The notes beneath the pieces are model-generated. The model searched no databases, was not told the origin of the DNA, and saw only the letters and a program-made list of their open reading frames with translations. Below, in pieces: positions 21,001 to 33,064 of a DNA stretch of 33,928 nucleotides; within the stretch, counting starts at the first letter, position 1; each line of letters begins with the position of its first letter. This DNA is from Actinomortierella ambigua (lineage: Eukaryota; Mortierellomycota; Mortierellomycetes; Mortierellales; Mortierellaceae), in NCBI GenBank assembly GCA_016098155.1, contig JAAAJB010000382.1:1-33928 (forward strand), in the 5' to 3' direction. Position numbers and translations under genes: made by a program.

Positions 21001-24000
21001 ACTGGACGACCAAGTCGACGCGCAGCATGGCCTCATCCAGCAGCTCCGACGACGTCTCGGCCGCCTGGCGCACAAAGGTCGTCAGGTTGGACAGCAACAG
21101 CTGGTTGATGTACTCAATCGAGACTGGCGTCTTGTTGAACTCGGAGTTGAGGATCGTCGACATCATCTCAAACAAGGGCGTGACAAGGTTGTGCGAATCC
21201 GAGACGGGCTTGTACTCCAGCAGCTCCAACAGCGAGACGAGGCGATGCAAAGAGCCCACAAGCGGGTCGTGTTCCTCGGCCGTCACACGACGCTGGCGCT
21301 TGGAGTGGCTCTCCTCATCGACACCGGCCTCCTGGATCAGCTGCTGCTGCACACTGGCCAGATCGGCAATGATGAGGCTGCTGCCAATGTCGACCGACCG
21401 CAAGACTTGCTTGGCCACGCGGACAGTCTCCTGAGGTGCATTCGTGACAAGGTCCATCAGCACCATAAAGATCTCGGTCTGCAGCTTGGCGCCGACGCGT
21501 GCGAAAAAGTCGCGCGAGATGCGGTTCAGGGCCAGGCGACGGAGCGACGAAGCAGACTCCTCGGCATCGGGGTCGTTGCGGTTGGTCGAGTCCAGCTTGA
21601 GCAACTGCATAAAGGCATGACGGTACTTGGCCGACGAGCCCTTGAGCAGCAACGAGGCCTCGGGCGTAAAGGCGCCGATCAGCAGGCGAGCATAGTCAAC
21701 ATTGATCTCCTCCACAGCGCCGGCCTTGACAAACTCGGCATGGACGAGCGACTCGATCTTGGGCAGCAGCTGCTCGAGCTTTGTGAGCGAGTGGATCTGC
21801 TCCAGAAGCGTCAGCAGACGGACGCGGCACTCAATATGGGGCATGGCCAGAACATGCGATAACAGGTAGGAGAGCACTGCGTTGCGGAAGGCGGCCTCAG
21901 CCTTCGAGTCGTTGTCTGAAGAGGTGAGCATTTCCGCCAAGAAATTGGCCAGGTAGTCGCCATCCGTAACAAATTCCTCGCGCGACTTGACAATCTCGTT
22001 CAGCAGGGCAACCACCTGATCCGTCAGCAGAAATTCGAGCTCGTTCGAGGTTGGGCCATAGAAGGTGTCGTGCTTGTAAATGTTGACGGCAATGTTCTTG
22101 TTCTTCTTGCCGGTAGTCTTGACCTTGGGGTACAGAGAAGCAATGCTGCTGACGCAGGTCACAGCCGTGTCACGAATGGCCTTGACAGAGCTAGCCATGG
22201 CCATCATCAGAGTGGGGATGACAACCTGGTAGTCGGCCGCATTGTTGGTCGACTGGGAAGCGATAGCCTGCAAGTTTGCGCTAGCAATCTGGAGCGAGCG
22301 CAGCTGGGTCATGTTCGAAGCTGAAGCATCGGTCCACTGCGAGCACAAAAACTCGATGGCATCGGTTGTAAGGTGAAGCTCAAACAGCTTCTCGATCATC
22401 TTCTCATAGGGCGTAATGTTGAGTGTGCCGACAAAGACGTTATAGAGCGAGATGAGGATCGACGCATATTCCGAGCGAGGCTCGGCACTCAGCCAAGCAG
22501 TCTCTGCGCCCTTTGGAGCCTTCAAGTCCGACACAAGCGTCAAGAGCGAGAAGTAGATGGTTGAAAGCTCGGTCGAGGGAAGCGACATCTTGGTGACGAT
22601 TTGCATCAGCAGGTCCTTGGAGGGCAACCCATCCTTTGTCTCAGCTGGCACGGTTTTGTTCGTGGACGAGATGGACGAGAGGCGCTCGAGCAGAGGGGAA
22701 AGGAAGAGATGAGCGACCTTGACCTGTCGAGCAGCATCCAGCTGATGAATGGCTTTGGTGAGGACAAGGATTGACACAAGACGGAGCATGGCGTTGCTGC
22801 TCTGGATGCCCTTCAGGTAAGTCTCGAGGCCATGAGGGTGAGCGTTGACATTGGCAGCGAGGCGTGAAATGAGCGCAGCGTTGGCAGGGACGAGCAGGTC
22901 TGCATTGCTCGAGCTTTTCTCATCCTTGACAAGATCCTTGATGACCTCCCCGACACCAGCCAACAATGGCTCATTCTTCAGCTCCGACGTCGAGATCTTG
23001 GACAACAAAGCAATGCTAGCCTTATAGTACTCCTTGACGAGCAGAATATGGCCCAAAACAACCTCCAACACATGTTGCTTCAAGTCCTTGTTGTTCGACA
23101 GGAAGGTGGTGAGCAAATAGACAAGGCAGTGGCGACGAGTGCCGCGAGTGCTACGTTCGGCCGTAATGACCGTCACCAATGCCTGCAGCAGCTCCTGGGG
23201 CTCCACAAAGGTCTTGAGCGCGCCCATTCCAAGCACCAACTGAACAATGCGCTCGTCGTCATCCTGGAGGCGGGCAAGCAGAGAATCGCGGACAAAAGTG
23301 TCTTCAGAATCGACGTTTGAGAGGGGCGATGAAGGGTCGTTCAGAATGTCGGCCAAACGCTTGACGGCAATGAAGCGAATAGATGCCTCAGGATGGTTCA
23401 TGCTGAGGAACAGGGTCGTGTTGGACTCCTTCAAGGGCTGATGGCGCGTGCCATTGAAGATCTTGGAGATAAAGGCATACAATTGCTTGTGTGCGCTAGA
23501 CTCTGCCGACTCCTTCATCTTGTCTTGAAGCGCCTCATCCAGATCCTTTGAGTACAGCTCATGCAAAGCGTTCAGAATGGTCACTGAGTGAGGGTTGATT
23601 TCCTTGGACTCGGCAGTCTGTGCACAGTCGGCCAGATACAGGTCCATGATGGACGAGGCAACGTCCTTCACGATGAATGCCGGCACCTTCTCCTCCCTGA
23701 GAATCGACACCAGAATGCGCGAAAAGTTCTCGTGCTTGGATGAGAATTTTGTGAGCGCAACTGCGAATGGGTGAAGGAAACGCAGGGTGTTGTACTTGTT
23801 GGTGATGCTGAGAAGCACATCATCAACGTTGTCAATCCTGGTAATGTTTCTAAACGCCTTCTCAGGGAACTCGACCAATGTCTCCTGAGTCTGGCAGACG
23901 TGAATCATGCAGAGCAGCATCTGATAGGTGTTGACGTGGTTGGAGGACATGGTGGCGAACAAGGAGTTCAAGACTTCCACAGTCAAAGTAGCGCGCTCCG

Positions 24001-25107
24001 AGATTTGAGAGATGATCATGTAGCTCGCAATCTATGTCGTCGTGTGGGGTGAATCATTTCGTTAATAGCCGTTCATAAAGGTCAAAAGCGATTGACTATG
24101 ATGGCTGAACAGGCATCAGTATTGTGGCATACCTGGAACTCGGGGGAGCCCTTCGACTTGAGACCTTCCAGGACGTATGGGAACACGGCGGTGAGTACCT
24201 CGTCCGACACAACAGGTACCGAAGCGATGTACTGCAGCATGACAGCAGCATAGAAGGATACCAGAGTTTTGAATGAGGTACGGCGGTTGACAGCCTGGAG
24301 GACAGTGTCACACACAAACTCGACCAAAGACCGGTCCTTGGTCATGTTTTGGATCAACACTGACCGATCCAGGGGCTGCTTTGACTTGCGGATTGGTCGA
24401 AGGAATGCCCAGCGACTAGCCTCACTGTTAACGTCGGGAACAAAAGCAAGGAGAAAAAGCGAAAAGATGAGTAAGCGATGAATACGCGATCCTTCCGATG
24501 AGCAACTGGCCGAAAAAAGTCAGGATAGGTGGCAACATACTCAATCTGAAGAATGGAGACCATAGTGACGAAGAGCGCGGTCTCATGGTAAGGCAGGATG
24601 GCGTGGAGGATAGCGTCAACATTGTACTCATTGATCCTGAAGCGACGAATGAGCCACTCCAGAGCCTTTCCTGCGGGCTTGAGCATGAAGAATGGCGAGA
24701 CCTGGCGCAAGAAGAGCGTGATGCTCTCATCCAGCTTGGCGTTGTCATCCTTAGACTAAGGTGGTGAAGAAGGACGGTTTAAAAAGAGTGTAAGCGAACA
24801 ATTGTACTTGTGCAAGGACTAGAGTGCAGGGATGTGAGATACAAGAAATGGCTTGTACCTGAACAGTGCGATCGAACGACTTCATCGACTCGGCAAACAG
24901 AGTCTTCTCAAAAGCATTGAAGCGCTCGTCAAGCTGCTTCAGCTCAGCGATGCCGTTGGCGCCGATTGAAAAGATTGTATCAATGTCATAGTCGGCCGCC
25001 TGCTTCGAGTCAAAGAGGAACGAGGCCTTGTGCTTGGACGCCTTTTCGATGCCCCGGGTAGCATCCGCCGTACCGATACGTCGCAGTTGCTGGGCCAAAG
25101 AAGTCAT
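18060..25107 (-). CDS. UTP10: Utp10 / HEATR1, HEAT-repeat SSU processome subunit
   Basis: Utp10 (HEATR1/BAP28 in animals) belongs to the t-UTP/UtpA complex, which binds nascent pre-rRNA in the nucleolus, links Pol I transcription to early processing, and helps assemble the U3 SSU processome. Exons are 25107-24859, 24755-24541, 24424-24133, 24031-20406 and 20298-18060. Phases agree and give 2206 residues, near the human 2144 and longer than yeast's 1769. The N-terminus (MTSLAQQLRRIGTADATRG ... SFLFDSKQAADYDIDTIF) is family-typical. A U3snoRNP10-like segment follows at about 253-350. The long middle is made of HEAT-like helices. A BP28 C-terminal domain lies near 1890-2050 (LVMKLNETLFKPLFLKTLDW), with an acidic Ser/Glu insertion after it (EENSSSSEDEEEDVSDVES). 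The protein ends LGGSLQKYFH. Large open frames on the opposite strand are a by-product of codon bias. Confidence 0.95.
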
Positions 25108-25558
25108 TATTGAAGGTAGTTATGGGATGATACAAATGAGGTGGTAAAATGCAAAAAAGAAAAATAAAAGAAATGTGATGTATGCAATGCAAATGGGTAA
25201 TGGTGTAAGAGGTAGGGTTACTAAAGGTTACTCACAACACACACACGTTCAGCATGCACGAATAGACAATGCAGACTGTGCGAGCGAGTTGTTTGTGTGA
25301 GAAGGGTGAGCAAGAAAAAAAAATTTGACTTCCAACCTAACAAATGCAAACAACCCTCCATGTCGCAGTCACGCAGGCCGCCGCCCCCTCTCCGATCAGT
25401 GGTTATAAGCCATCATCAATTGATGGTTCCTGAGTGGTGGAGTGCGGTGGTGGGAGAATTCTCTCGAACCTCTCCGACTCGCCCTCCTTCCCCCATAAAA
25501 GGTGACAGCACTCTCTGGCTTGCCCATTGCATTCATTCACCCTCCACACCCCATCACC
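25108..25558. promoter_or_regulatory. Divergent promoter region between UTP10 and TRAP1
   Basis: The 451 nt between two outward-facing ATGs must serve both genes. On the TRAP1 side a TATA-like CCCATAAAAGG sits at about 25492-25502, some 60 nt before the ATG. An A-run followed by TTT (AAAAAAAAATTTG, about 25315-25327) resembles the RRPE element of yeast ribosome-biogenesis genes, but simple A/T tracts are common here. A degenerate TTC/GAA cluster near 25458-25470 does not make a proper heat-shock element. Confidence 0.4.
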
Positions 25559-28144
25559 ATGCTGCGCTCCCTCTCCAAAGTTGCTGCCCGCCACTTGTCT
25601 ACTTCGGCTTCCGTGAAGAGGGTATGCAATATGCTCTTGATCCCCTTTGACACTTTCACACCTTTGCCACATATTTTCTCACATATCAACATTCATCCAC
25701 TCTGTAGGCATTCCATGCTACTGCCCTCCGAGCGACCGCCATCCCTGTTGGCCACAAATCTTCCCACTACTTCTCGCGCGCGGTCCGTGCCTACTCTACA
25801 GAGGCTTCGACCACGGAGGATGACAAAGAAAAGGTTGTCGGCGAGTCGAAGAAGAAGTCCTTCCAGGCTGAGACCCGCAAGCTGCTCGACATTGTCACCC
25901 ACTCGCTGTATTCGGAGAAGGAGGTCTTTGTCCGGTAGGTTTCCGATCCCTCTCATTACAGTTTCCTTGCAAATAAGCTTGTACATCTTTCTAACCACCT
26001 CGCAATATTGCACCCATCTAGTGAGTTGGTGTCGAATGCCTCGGATGCTCTGGAAAAGTTGCGCCATGCTCAGCTGACAGACTCGAGCTTGGATGCCAGC
26101 AAACCAATGGAGATCCACATTTCCGTCGACGAGGCTAAGAACACATTTACGATCCAGGACTTTGGTATCGGTATGACGGAGGAGGAGGCTATTTCCAACC
26201 TTGGAACTATCGCTAGATCGGGATCCAAGGCTTTCCTTGAATCCCTCGACGGCGAGTCTGGCGGCGCTGGTTCGACCAAGGACAAGATTATCGGTCAGTT
26301 TGGTGTTGGCTTTTACTCTGCTGTAAGTGCTGTCATACTGTGCTACTCCTTCGTGCAGCCCTCATCTCTGTTCGAATCGAACCCTAATACCTTTCTTCCT
26401 CTCTCTCTCCCCTCCACACACACACACTAGTTTATGGTTGGCGCTGAGATCAAGGTGTACACTCGCTCGGTTAAGCCTGGCTCCAAGGGATACTGCTGGA
26501 CCTCGGATGGCTCTGGCTCTTATGAGATTGCAGAGGCCGAGAATGTTGACATTGGTACCAAGATTGTGATCAAGCTGCGCGACGACTGTCAGGAGTACGC
26601 CAAGGAGGCCATTGTCGAGAACATCATCAAGAAGTATTCCAACTTTGTCGCCTTCCCCGTCCATCTCAACAAGAAGAAGATCAACGCTGTGCAGCCTTTG
26701 TGGACCAAGGACAAGAAGGATATTTCGGAAGAGGATCACATTGAATTTTATCGCTTCGTTGCCGGTGCCTGGGACAATCCTCAGTTCAAGCTCGTTTACA
26801 AGACCGACTCCCCTCTTGCCATCAGCAGCTTGCTCTATGTGCCCCAACGCCACATGGAGGTTTTGGGTATGCAGCGCGAGGAACCCGGTGTCAGCCTGTA
26901 CTGCCGGAAGGTGATGATCCAGGCAAAGTCCAAGAACCTGCTGCCAGAGTGGCTGCGCTTCGTCAAGGGTGTTGTCGATTGCGAGGATCTTCCTTTGAAC
27001 GTGTCGCGTGAGCTTCTTCAGGATCAGTCGCTTTCCAAGCTTCGCCAGGTCTTGACGGGCCGTGTGGTCAAGTGGCTCGAGAGCGAAGCCAAGGCAGATG
27101 CCAAGCAGTACAACCACTTTTTTGAGGAATTCGGCACGTTCATCAAGGAGGGTGTCTGTACCGAGTCGGAGAAGATGCGTGCCAACGTTGCTAAACTGCT
27201 CCGTTATGAGAGCAGCAAGGGTCAGCCTGGCGAGGTGATCGGATTCAAGGACTATGTGGACCGCATGAAGCCAGGCCAGGAGAACATTTTCTACACCTGC
27301 GTCCCCAAGCGAAAGTTTGCTGAGGAGAGCCCGTACTTTGAAGAATTCAAGGAGAAGGACATTGAGGTGCTTTTCCTGTACGATACCGTCGATGAGTTTG
27401 TTGTCAACAATCTGCGCCAGGTTGGAGAGCACAAGCTCGTCTCGATCGACGCCGCCGACATTAAGGATGCTGCGCTGTCGAGCGATGCTGAGAAGGACAG
27501 CGCGTCCAAGGAAGCCGACCTGGGCAAGACCCCTGAGGAGATTGCCATGGCCAAGGAAGAGGCCAAGCTTGAGGCAGAGTCGATTGCCGATTTCTTCCGC
27601 CAGACGCTCGGCATGCAAGTCCGCAAGGTCGACATCTCGAAGCGCCACATGAGCCACCCTGCTGTGGTCACTGAGCACGACTCTCCCGCCGTTCGGAGTA
27701 AGTGTCTTCCAATGACTTAACAACCCGTTGGCCTCATTTGGATGACTCCTTTCATGTGCGATTGTCTGTGGACTCACCCTCGTACTCTTTTTTTATGTCC
27801 GCCATTCTTTTTTCTTTCCTATCTACACCATAGAAATGATGGCTATGATGTCTGGAGCAGCCAAGGCTGGTGAGGTTGATCTACCCCCCACACCGACGAG
27901 CCTCGAGATCAATGTCAACCACCCCATCATCAAGAAGCTGTGGACTGTCCGAAGCCAGGACCCTGAGCTGGCCAAGGTGGTTGCGGAGCAGGTGTACGAC
28001 AACGCATTGATTGCTGCCGGTGTCTTGGATGACCCACGATCGATGCTGAAGCGTCTCAACCGCATCATGGAAGCCTCGCTAACAACCGAGGCCACGTCTG
28101 CTTCGAAGGACAGCGTCATGCAGTCCACCAAGGTCAACCTTTAG
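25559..28144 (+). CDS. TRAP1: TRAP1, mitochondrial HSP90 chaperone
   Basis: This is the ATP-dependent HSP90 of the mitochondrial matrix. Exons are 25559-25621, 25708-25934, 26022-26322, 26431-27697 and 27834-28144; phases agree and give 722 residues, against 704 in human. The first 50 or so residues are rich in Arg, Ser and Ala with no acidic residue ([20 protein letters not shown]), a good matrix-targeting presequence. The GHKL ATPase follows with the catalytic glutamate in [35 protein letters not shown] and [13 protein letters not shown]. The middle domain has [20 protein letters not shown] with the catalytic-loop arginine. The C-terminal dimerisation domain has HPIIKKLW. It lacks the cytosolic charged linker and MEEVD, as expected for TRAP1. 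In the DxGIGM motif, Phe replaces the usual Thr, Ser or Asn. It is divergent from UTP10. Confidence 0.95.
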
Positions 28145-28580
28145 AGGCCATGTGGACTTTGGATAGAGTCCTTTTTAGACAAGAGGAAAGGAGTCTCCTG
28201 TATCAATATCTTTTCGCATAAAGCGCCTTTTTTTTCTTTTTTCTTAAAAGCCATTCTTGGTAAAAACACCCACGATGCTGAGCACAGCGATCCCTCACCT
28301 ACCCTAACCACCTTTGACATCGCCCTGGGGGAGTGTTTCATTTGTGTTACTCTGTCTTCAATATGCGTCACTGCCAAATCTGGATGCGGAATCATCGCAA
28401 GTGCTGCAGCACGCCCCTGCCACGTTTTGGGTACGATGCCCAAGATGTGAGTGCATCACGTCAAAGGCAAGGGCGACCGACAACAACTCGCCATTTTCAT
28501 TCATACCTCCACTTCCCCACTCCCTCTTCCTCTACCCTCCTTCCCTCACCTCCTTTGCTCTCCTCCACACACCGCCTTTA
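28145..28580 (+). promoter_or_regulatory. TRAP1-EXO84 intergenic region with an upstream ORF ending on the EXO84 start
   Basis: The 436 nt between the genes hold the TRAP1 3' flank and the EXO84 promoter and leader. A C/T-rich stretch from about 28496 to 28575 precedes the EXO84 ATG. If transcription starts early enough, a 72-codon upstream ORF (ATG 28362) ends with a TAA that overlaps the EXO84 ATG as TAATG (28579-28583). Whether it is in the mRNA cannot be seen. Confidence 0.35.
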
Positions 28581-31500
28581 ATGCAGCGACCGCCGCCCCA
28601 GATGCAGCGGATGCCTCCAGGCGGCAACCCTCCGCCTGGAAGGCCCATGAACATGCCCCCTATGCAACAGCCGCCGTACATGGGTGGCCACCCACCCAAC
28701 ATGATGCGCCCTCCTCCGGGAGCAATGGGTCCGGGACCAGGCATGGGCATGGGTCCTCCTCGTCCAGGCATGGGCGGTCCTCCACCAGGCATGCGACCGC
28801 GGCCTCCCCCTCACATGGGAGGTCCCCCACCCCAAGGCATGCGACCGATGATGGGTCCAGGACCGATGGGCCCAGGACCTATGGGCCAAGGACCAATGGG
28901 CCAAGGACCAATGGGCGGACATATGGGCGGGCACATGGGAGGACCGATGGGAGGACAGATGGGAGGACCGATGGGAGGACCACCAATGGGACCGATGGGA
29001 CCCATGGGCGGACATCCTCCAATGGGAATGAACAGACGACCTCCACCTCAAGGACAGATGGGCGGCATGGGAAGACCTCCACCAGGCGTTATGGGCCCCG
29101 GCAACATGGGCGGTCTTCCGCCAGGAGGCATGGGTGGTCTTCCGCCGGGTAATATGGGAGGCCCACCACCAGGTGGGATGGGCTCATACAGACCTCACCC
29201 GGGACAAGGCCAGGGACCAGGGCCTGGATCAAGCCCCAGCCCCACGCCACCGGCCGGTAGAGGTGGAGCAACACCACTGAGCATCTATGGCGGCGTGACC
29301 CCATCGACGGGCCCATCTCCCCCACCTCCAGTCCCATCGATGCCAAACACGTCGCCAATGGTGCCCATTAGTTACCAGCCCAGGACCAGCCATACCCCAG
29401 GCAGCTCGCAACTAAGCAGCCGCCCCAGCATCTCGTCCTCGGTGTCTGGCTCTAGCACGATCGTAGCCCCAGCGCCTGTGCCTGTGCCTGCAGTCCCTGT
29501 ATCAGCGCCAATTCCAGCGCTGGGCCCACCCAATCCATCTTCCATCTCGGCCGCACCAGCTCCGCCTCGACCGCTGCGACGCGAAAATTCCAAACCTGTG
29601 ATCAACCGCGAGCGTGAATCGACAACGCCACCTGCACGGAGTATTGACCCTTCGTCGGTGCCTGTTCCACCTTCACGGTCAGAGTCGTTCCATTCTTCAG
29701 TGGCGGCAGCGGCTCTACCCTCACCGACGACGCCCAAAGAACTACCCCCCCAGCCATCACCCAAGCTTCGGAGCGAGACGTTGTCGTCGATTCGTAATGA
29801 TGCAGCGTCGCCTCGTCCGAATTCGCCGGCACGCAAGAACTCGTCCTCGTCGACCGTGTCCGTCCCACAGTCGGCCCCCTTACCACCCTTGCCAACAAAA
29901 ACAACAACAACAACCACCACCACAACAACAACAACAGCAACGACGACGACAACCATTCCGCCGATCGTGGAACGACAGGAGCCGTTTAACCCACTGGCGT
30001 CACGGAGAAGACCTTCGGGCGTTGTTGGGACATCGTCAACAGCGCCGCCTCTACCTTCGAGTCCGATGCCATCGCACCGCTCGATCCAGCTCACCACACC
30101 TACGCGAAAACCTGTTATTGACATTGCACGGTTTCGCCAGGAAAATTTTAACCACGAAGAATGTATGTTTTTCTATTCATTGAGGTTTCCAACAGTCATT
30201 GGCCATGAAAGTGTTTGACACATGAACGCTCAACTCTCTCTCTCTCCCTTCCGCCTCCCTTTTCCACCTGCTACCCTCTTGCACTAGATATTACCCAAAA
30301 CTTGGCCAACTCGAGCGAAGATGGCATTCGGATGTTTTTGCAATCACTCAAGGAGTCCAAGCAATTGGCAGCAGGAGATTTGCAGGAAAACGTGTTCAAG
30401 AATTACAACGAGTTTGTCCAAGTCTCTCAGGAGATTTCCAAGCTTGAGAGCGATATGCAAACACTTCGTGGTCTGCTGGATGACTTGAAGACGGCAAGCG
30501 ATACTCTAATGGATGATGACGAGAATTTTATTCTCACTGCAGGTAGAATTTTTCTCTTTTTTCATTTTTCACTAGTTTGTGGATGAAATCAGGTATCGTC
30601 AATTGAGCATCACGATCGCTAGAGGTTCACTAACCCCTGTTGTTTTATTTGTTCTCTCGTATGTTCTTGGTTACAGGCATTGAAGAGTCTGCCCCTGTCG
30701 TTCCTAAGCGCATGACTGTCATGGTGTCGAGTGTGTCGGACCTGACCTCGGTCTGGAAGGCGCAAATGATGGCAATCTGGGAGGGCATCGAAGGCGCACA
30801 GGTACATGGGATGGATAAGAGATGAATTGACGATCGTCGCTGTGTTCTTTGCTAAAGAAAAAAAAACAGCGTTTTCGCTAACGTTACACCTATGTTTTTT
30901 TCTTGACCTGATGATTCTAGAAACTGTTACCATTCCACCCAAAACGCCATCTTATCCGCGAGTCACCCAGTTTTGTCGAAATCAATCCTGCAACAAATAA
31001 GCCTAAGCATCCTGTCCACCTCGTGCTGATGAATGACTGTCTCCTGGTGGCGACACGCAAGAAGAAGACTGCCACCCCATCCAAGTATAAGCTGCTGGGA
31101 GAGCGTTGCTGGCCCCTCACCAACGTCACGATTGAAGATCTTAAAGATACCCCTGGTACGGATGACAATGGCGACAGTTTCAAATGAAAAAAAAAAGACC
31201 AGTTCGCTTTTTTATTTTTCTGGAGACCACCTTTTCAATTCTCACTCTTTTCTTTTCTTCTTTGTCGGCCCTCGTCGTTCTCCCTGTCATTTTTCAGATC
31301 TCCGAAATGCGTTCAAGGTGATTCAAGGATCGGAAGAGTTTGTTTTTAAGACAGACAAGGGCCAGGAAAAGCAGAGCATGCTTGTGAACATTAAGCGTTC
31401 GACAGATGAGCTCACAGCCAGAACAACGGAAAATGGCCGCAACAGGAGGGGTAATGACTGATTTTGACAGCGCTGAGTCTGTTCCGGTCAATTGGAAAAG

Positions 31501-33023
31501 ACTCTACACCCCCGTATCTTGTTTGGTTTGTTTTCTAACCGTTTCGCGGCACAACATTTACCGGTCTTCCATTTGATTCATACTAGGTGGATATGGCATG
31601 CTACGATCAGCACCTGTTCGACCAGGCATGCATTCTGGAGCCAATTCGGGAGGACCACCTGATCCGCGCTGGGTCGCCGAGTTTACAGATGAGTTGGACG
31701 TGTTTATCGCCCAGCGTGAATTTGCTGCAGCCGTCAGTGGTATTGAAAAGGGTAAGTACTTTGTTTTTGTCGCTTGTTTTCAGACCTTGGCTGGCATGCT
31801 ATCCTACCTGGCTTTGAGCAATGTTTGATTCTATCCGCCCCTCACTTTGGCTCATCATTTGTTCCTAATTAATCTTGTGATCCCATAACAACTATGACAA
31901 CAATAACAACAACAGCAACGATCATCCTTTCGAATCCGAACTTTACATTACCACCTGCCAAAATGGAGGAAACACGGAAGCGACTTGACGACCGTGTGTC
32001 GCGGCTCTCAAAGGCCATCAGCCTGGACTTGGAGCGACCCCACATTACAAAAGCTGCTGTGCAGCGTGATGTGAGCTGGCTGGAACGACTCGGCTGTCTT
32101 GAACAGGCCAGAGATATCTTTTTGCTCAACCGCAGTAACGTTCTTCGCCGGCGTGTTAGGTATGAATTGCTGAGGAGTTATTGACCAACTGTTTTTTTTA
32201 CGATATCCTTGTTTCACTTTGTTCCTAATCCTCCACCTCTCCGCTCCCATTTCTCTTCATTTTCGTCGCTTATATAACAGCCAAATCAAGGCCAAAAAGG
32301 ATCCTGTCATGTACGTGGAGGAGCTGTCGGTGATTGTGTTTACGACAATCACGCACACTGCCGACTGGTTTGAGGCGTCGTTCCAGGATCCCAAGCTGAC
32401 ATCGTCGCTAGTGAAGTGGGCGAAGCAGGAGCTTGAATACTTTGGCGACCTGTTCAAACAGAGTGTGTTTAGTCAAAGCAGTTTCCAAGTGACTGCAGAC
32501 TGCCTCAAGATGTCGCAGACACAGTGCAATTTGCTCAAATCGATTGGTCTGGACCTCGGATTTATCCTGGACACAATCCTGGCACCCTACTTGGAGGACA
32601 CGATCGCCGATCATGGCGCACGTGCTTTGGAAAAGATGGAGGCCATTGTGATGGAGGACGACTATACGGCAGTACCTGCTCAGGAGATTGGGGCGACGAC
32701 GCCAGTATCGGCCAGTATGATATCGTTCTACAACATTGTTCTCCAGTTTGTCAACAGCATTTGTCTTATCGGCAACCTCTCGGTAAGTGCCTTCATTGTC
32801 GTCATGGGCATGTTAGGCCGTGTTCTTCTTTGTCATGTGGAAGACGTGAGATATGACTAACACGTCTCTTTCTGTCCTCCTCCCTGATAGCTGTATGAGA
32901 GGATAGAAGAATGGACCTATAATTTGTTTGCTGTGTTTGTCGAGCGCACTTTGGAGTCTTGCGAAGCAAAGGAGCTGGATGATGACCACGTAAGGAGAGG
33001 CCAATTGCAATTGATATTGTTGC

Positions 33024-33064
<41 letters not shown>

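Noticed and set aside
20696..21862. 388-codon plus-strand ORF antisense to UTP10 exon 4
   Set aside because: Its composition is that of a codon-bias shadow, and the minus-strand frame is clearly the real gene.
25440..25475. Heat-shock element upstream of TRAP1
   Set aside because: TTC and GAA blocks are present but not with the required 2-nt alternating spacing.
26355..26390. tRNA-like B-box resemblance (GTTCGAATCGAACC)
   Set aside because: It is a short palindrome inside a TRAP1 intron with no A-box or cloverleaf around it.
26362..27777. 471-codon minus-strand ORF across TRAP1
   Set aside because: It is a shadow of the TRAP1 frame, with Leu/Arg-rich composition and no recognisable motif.
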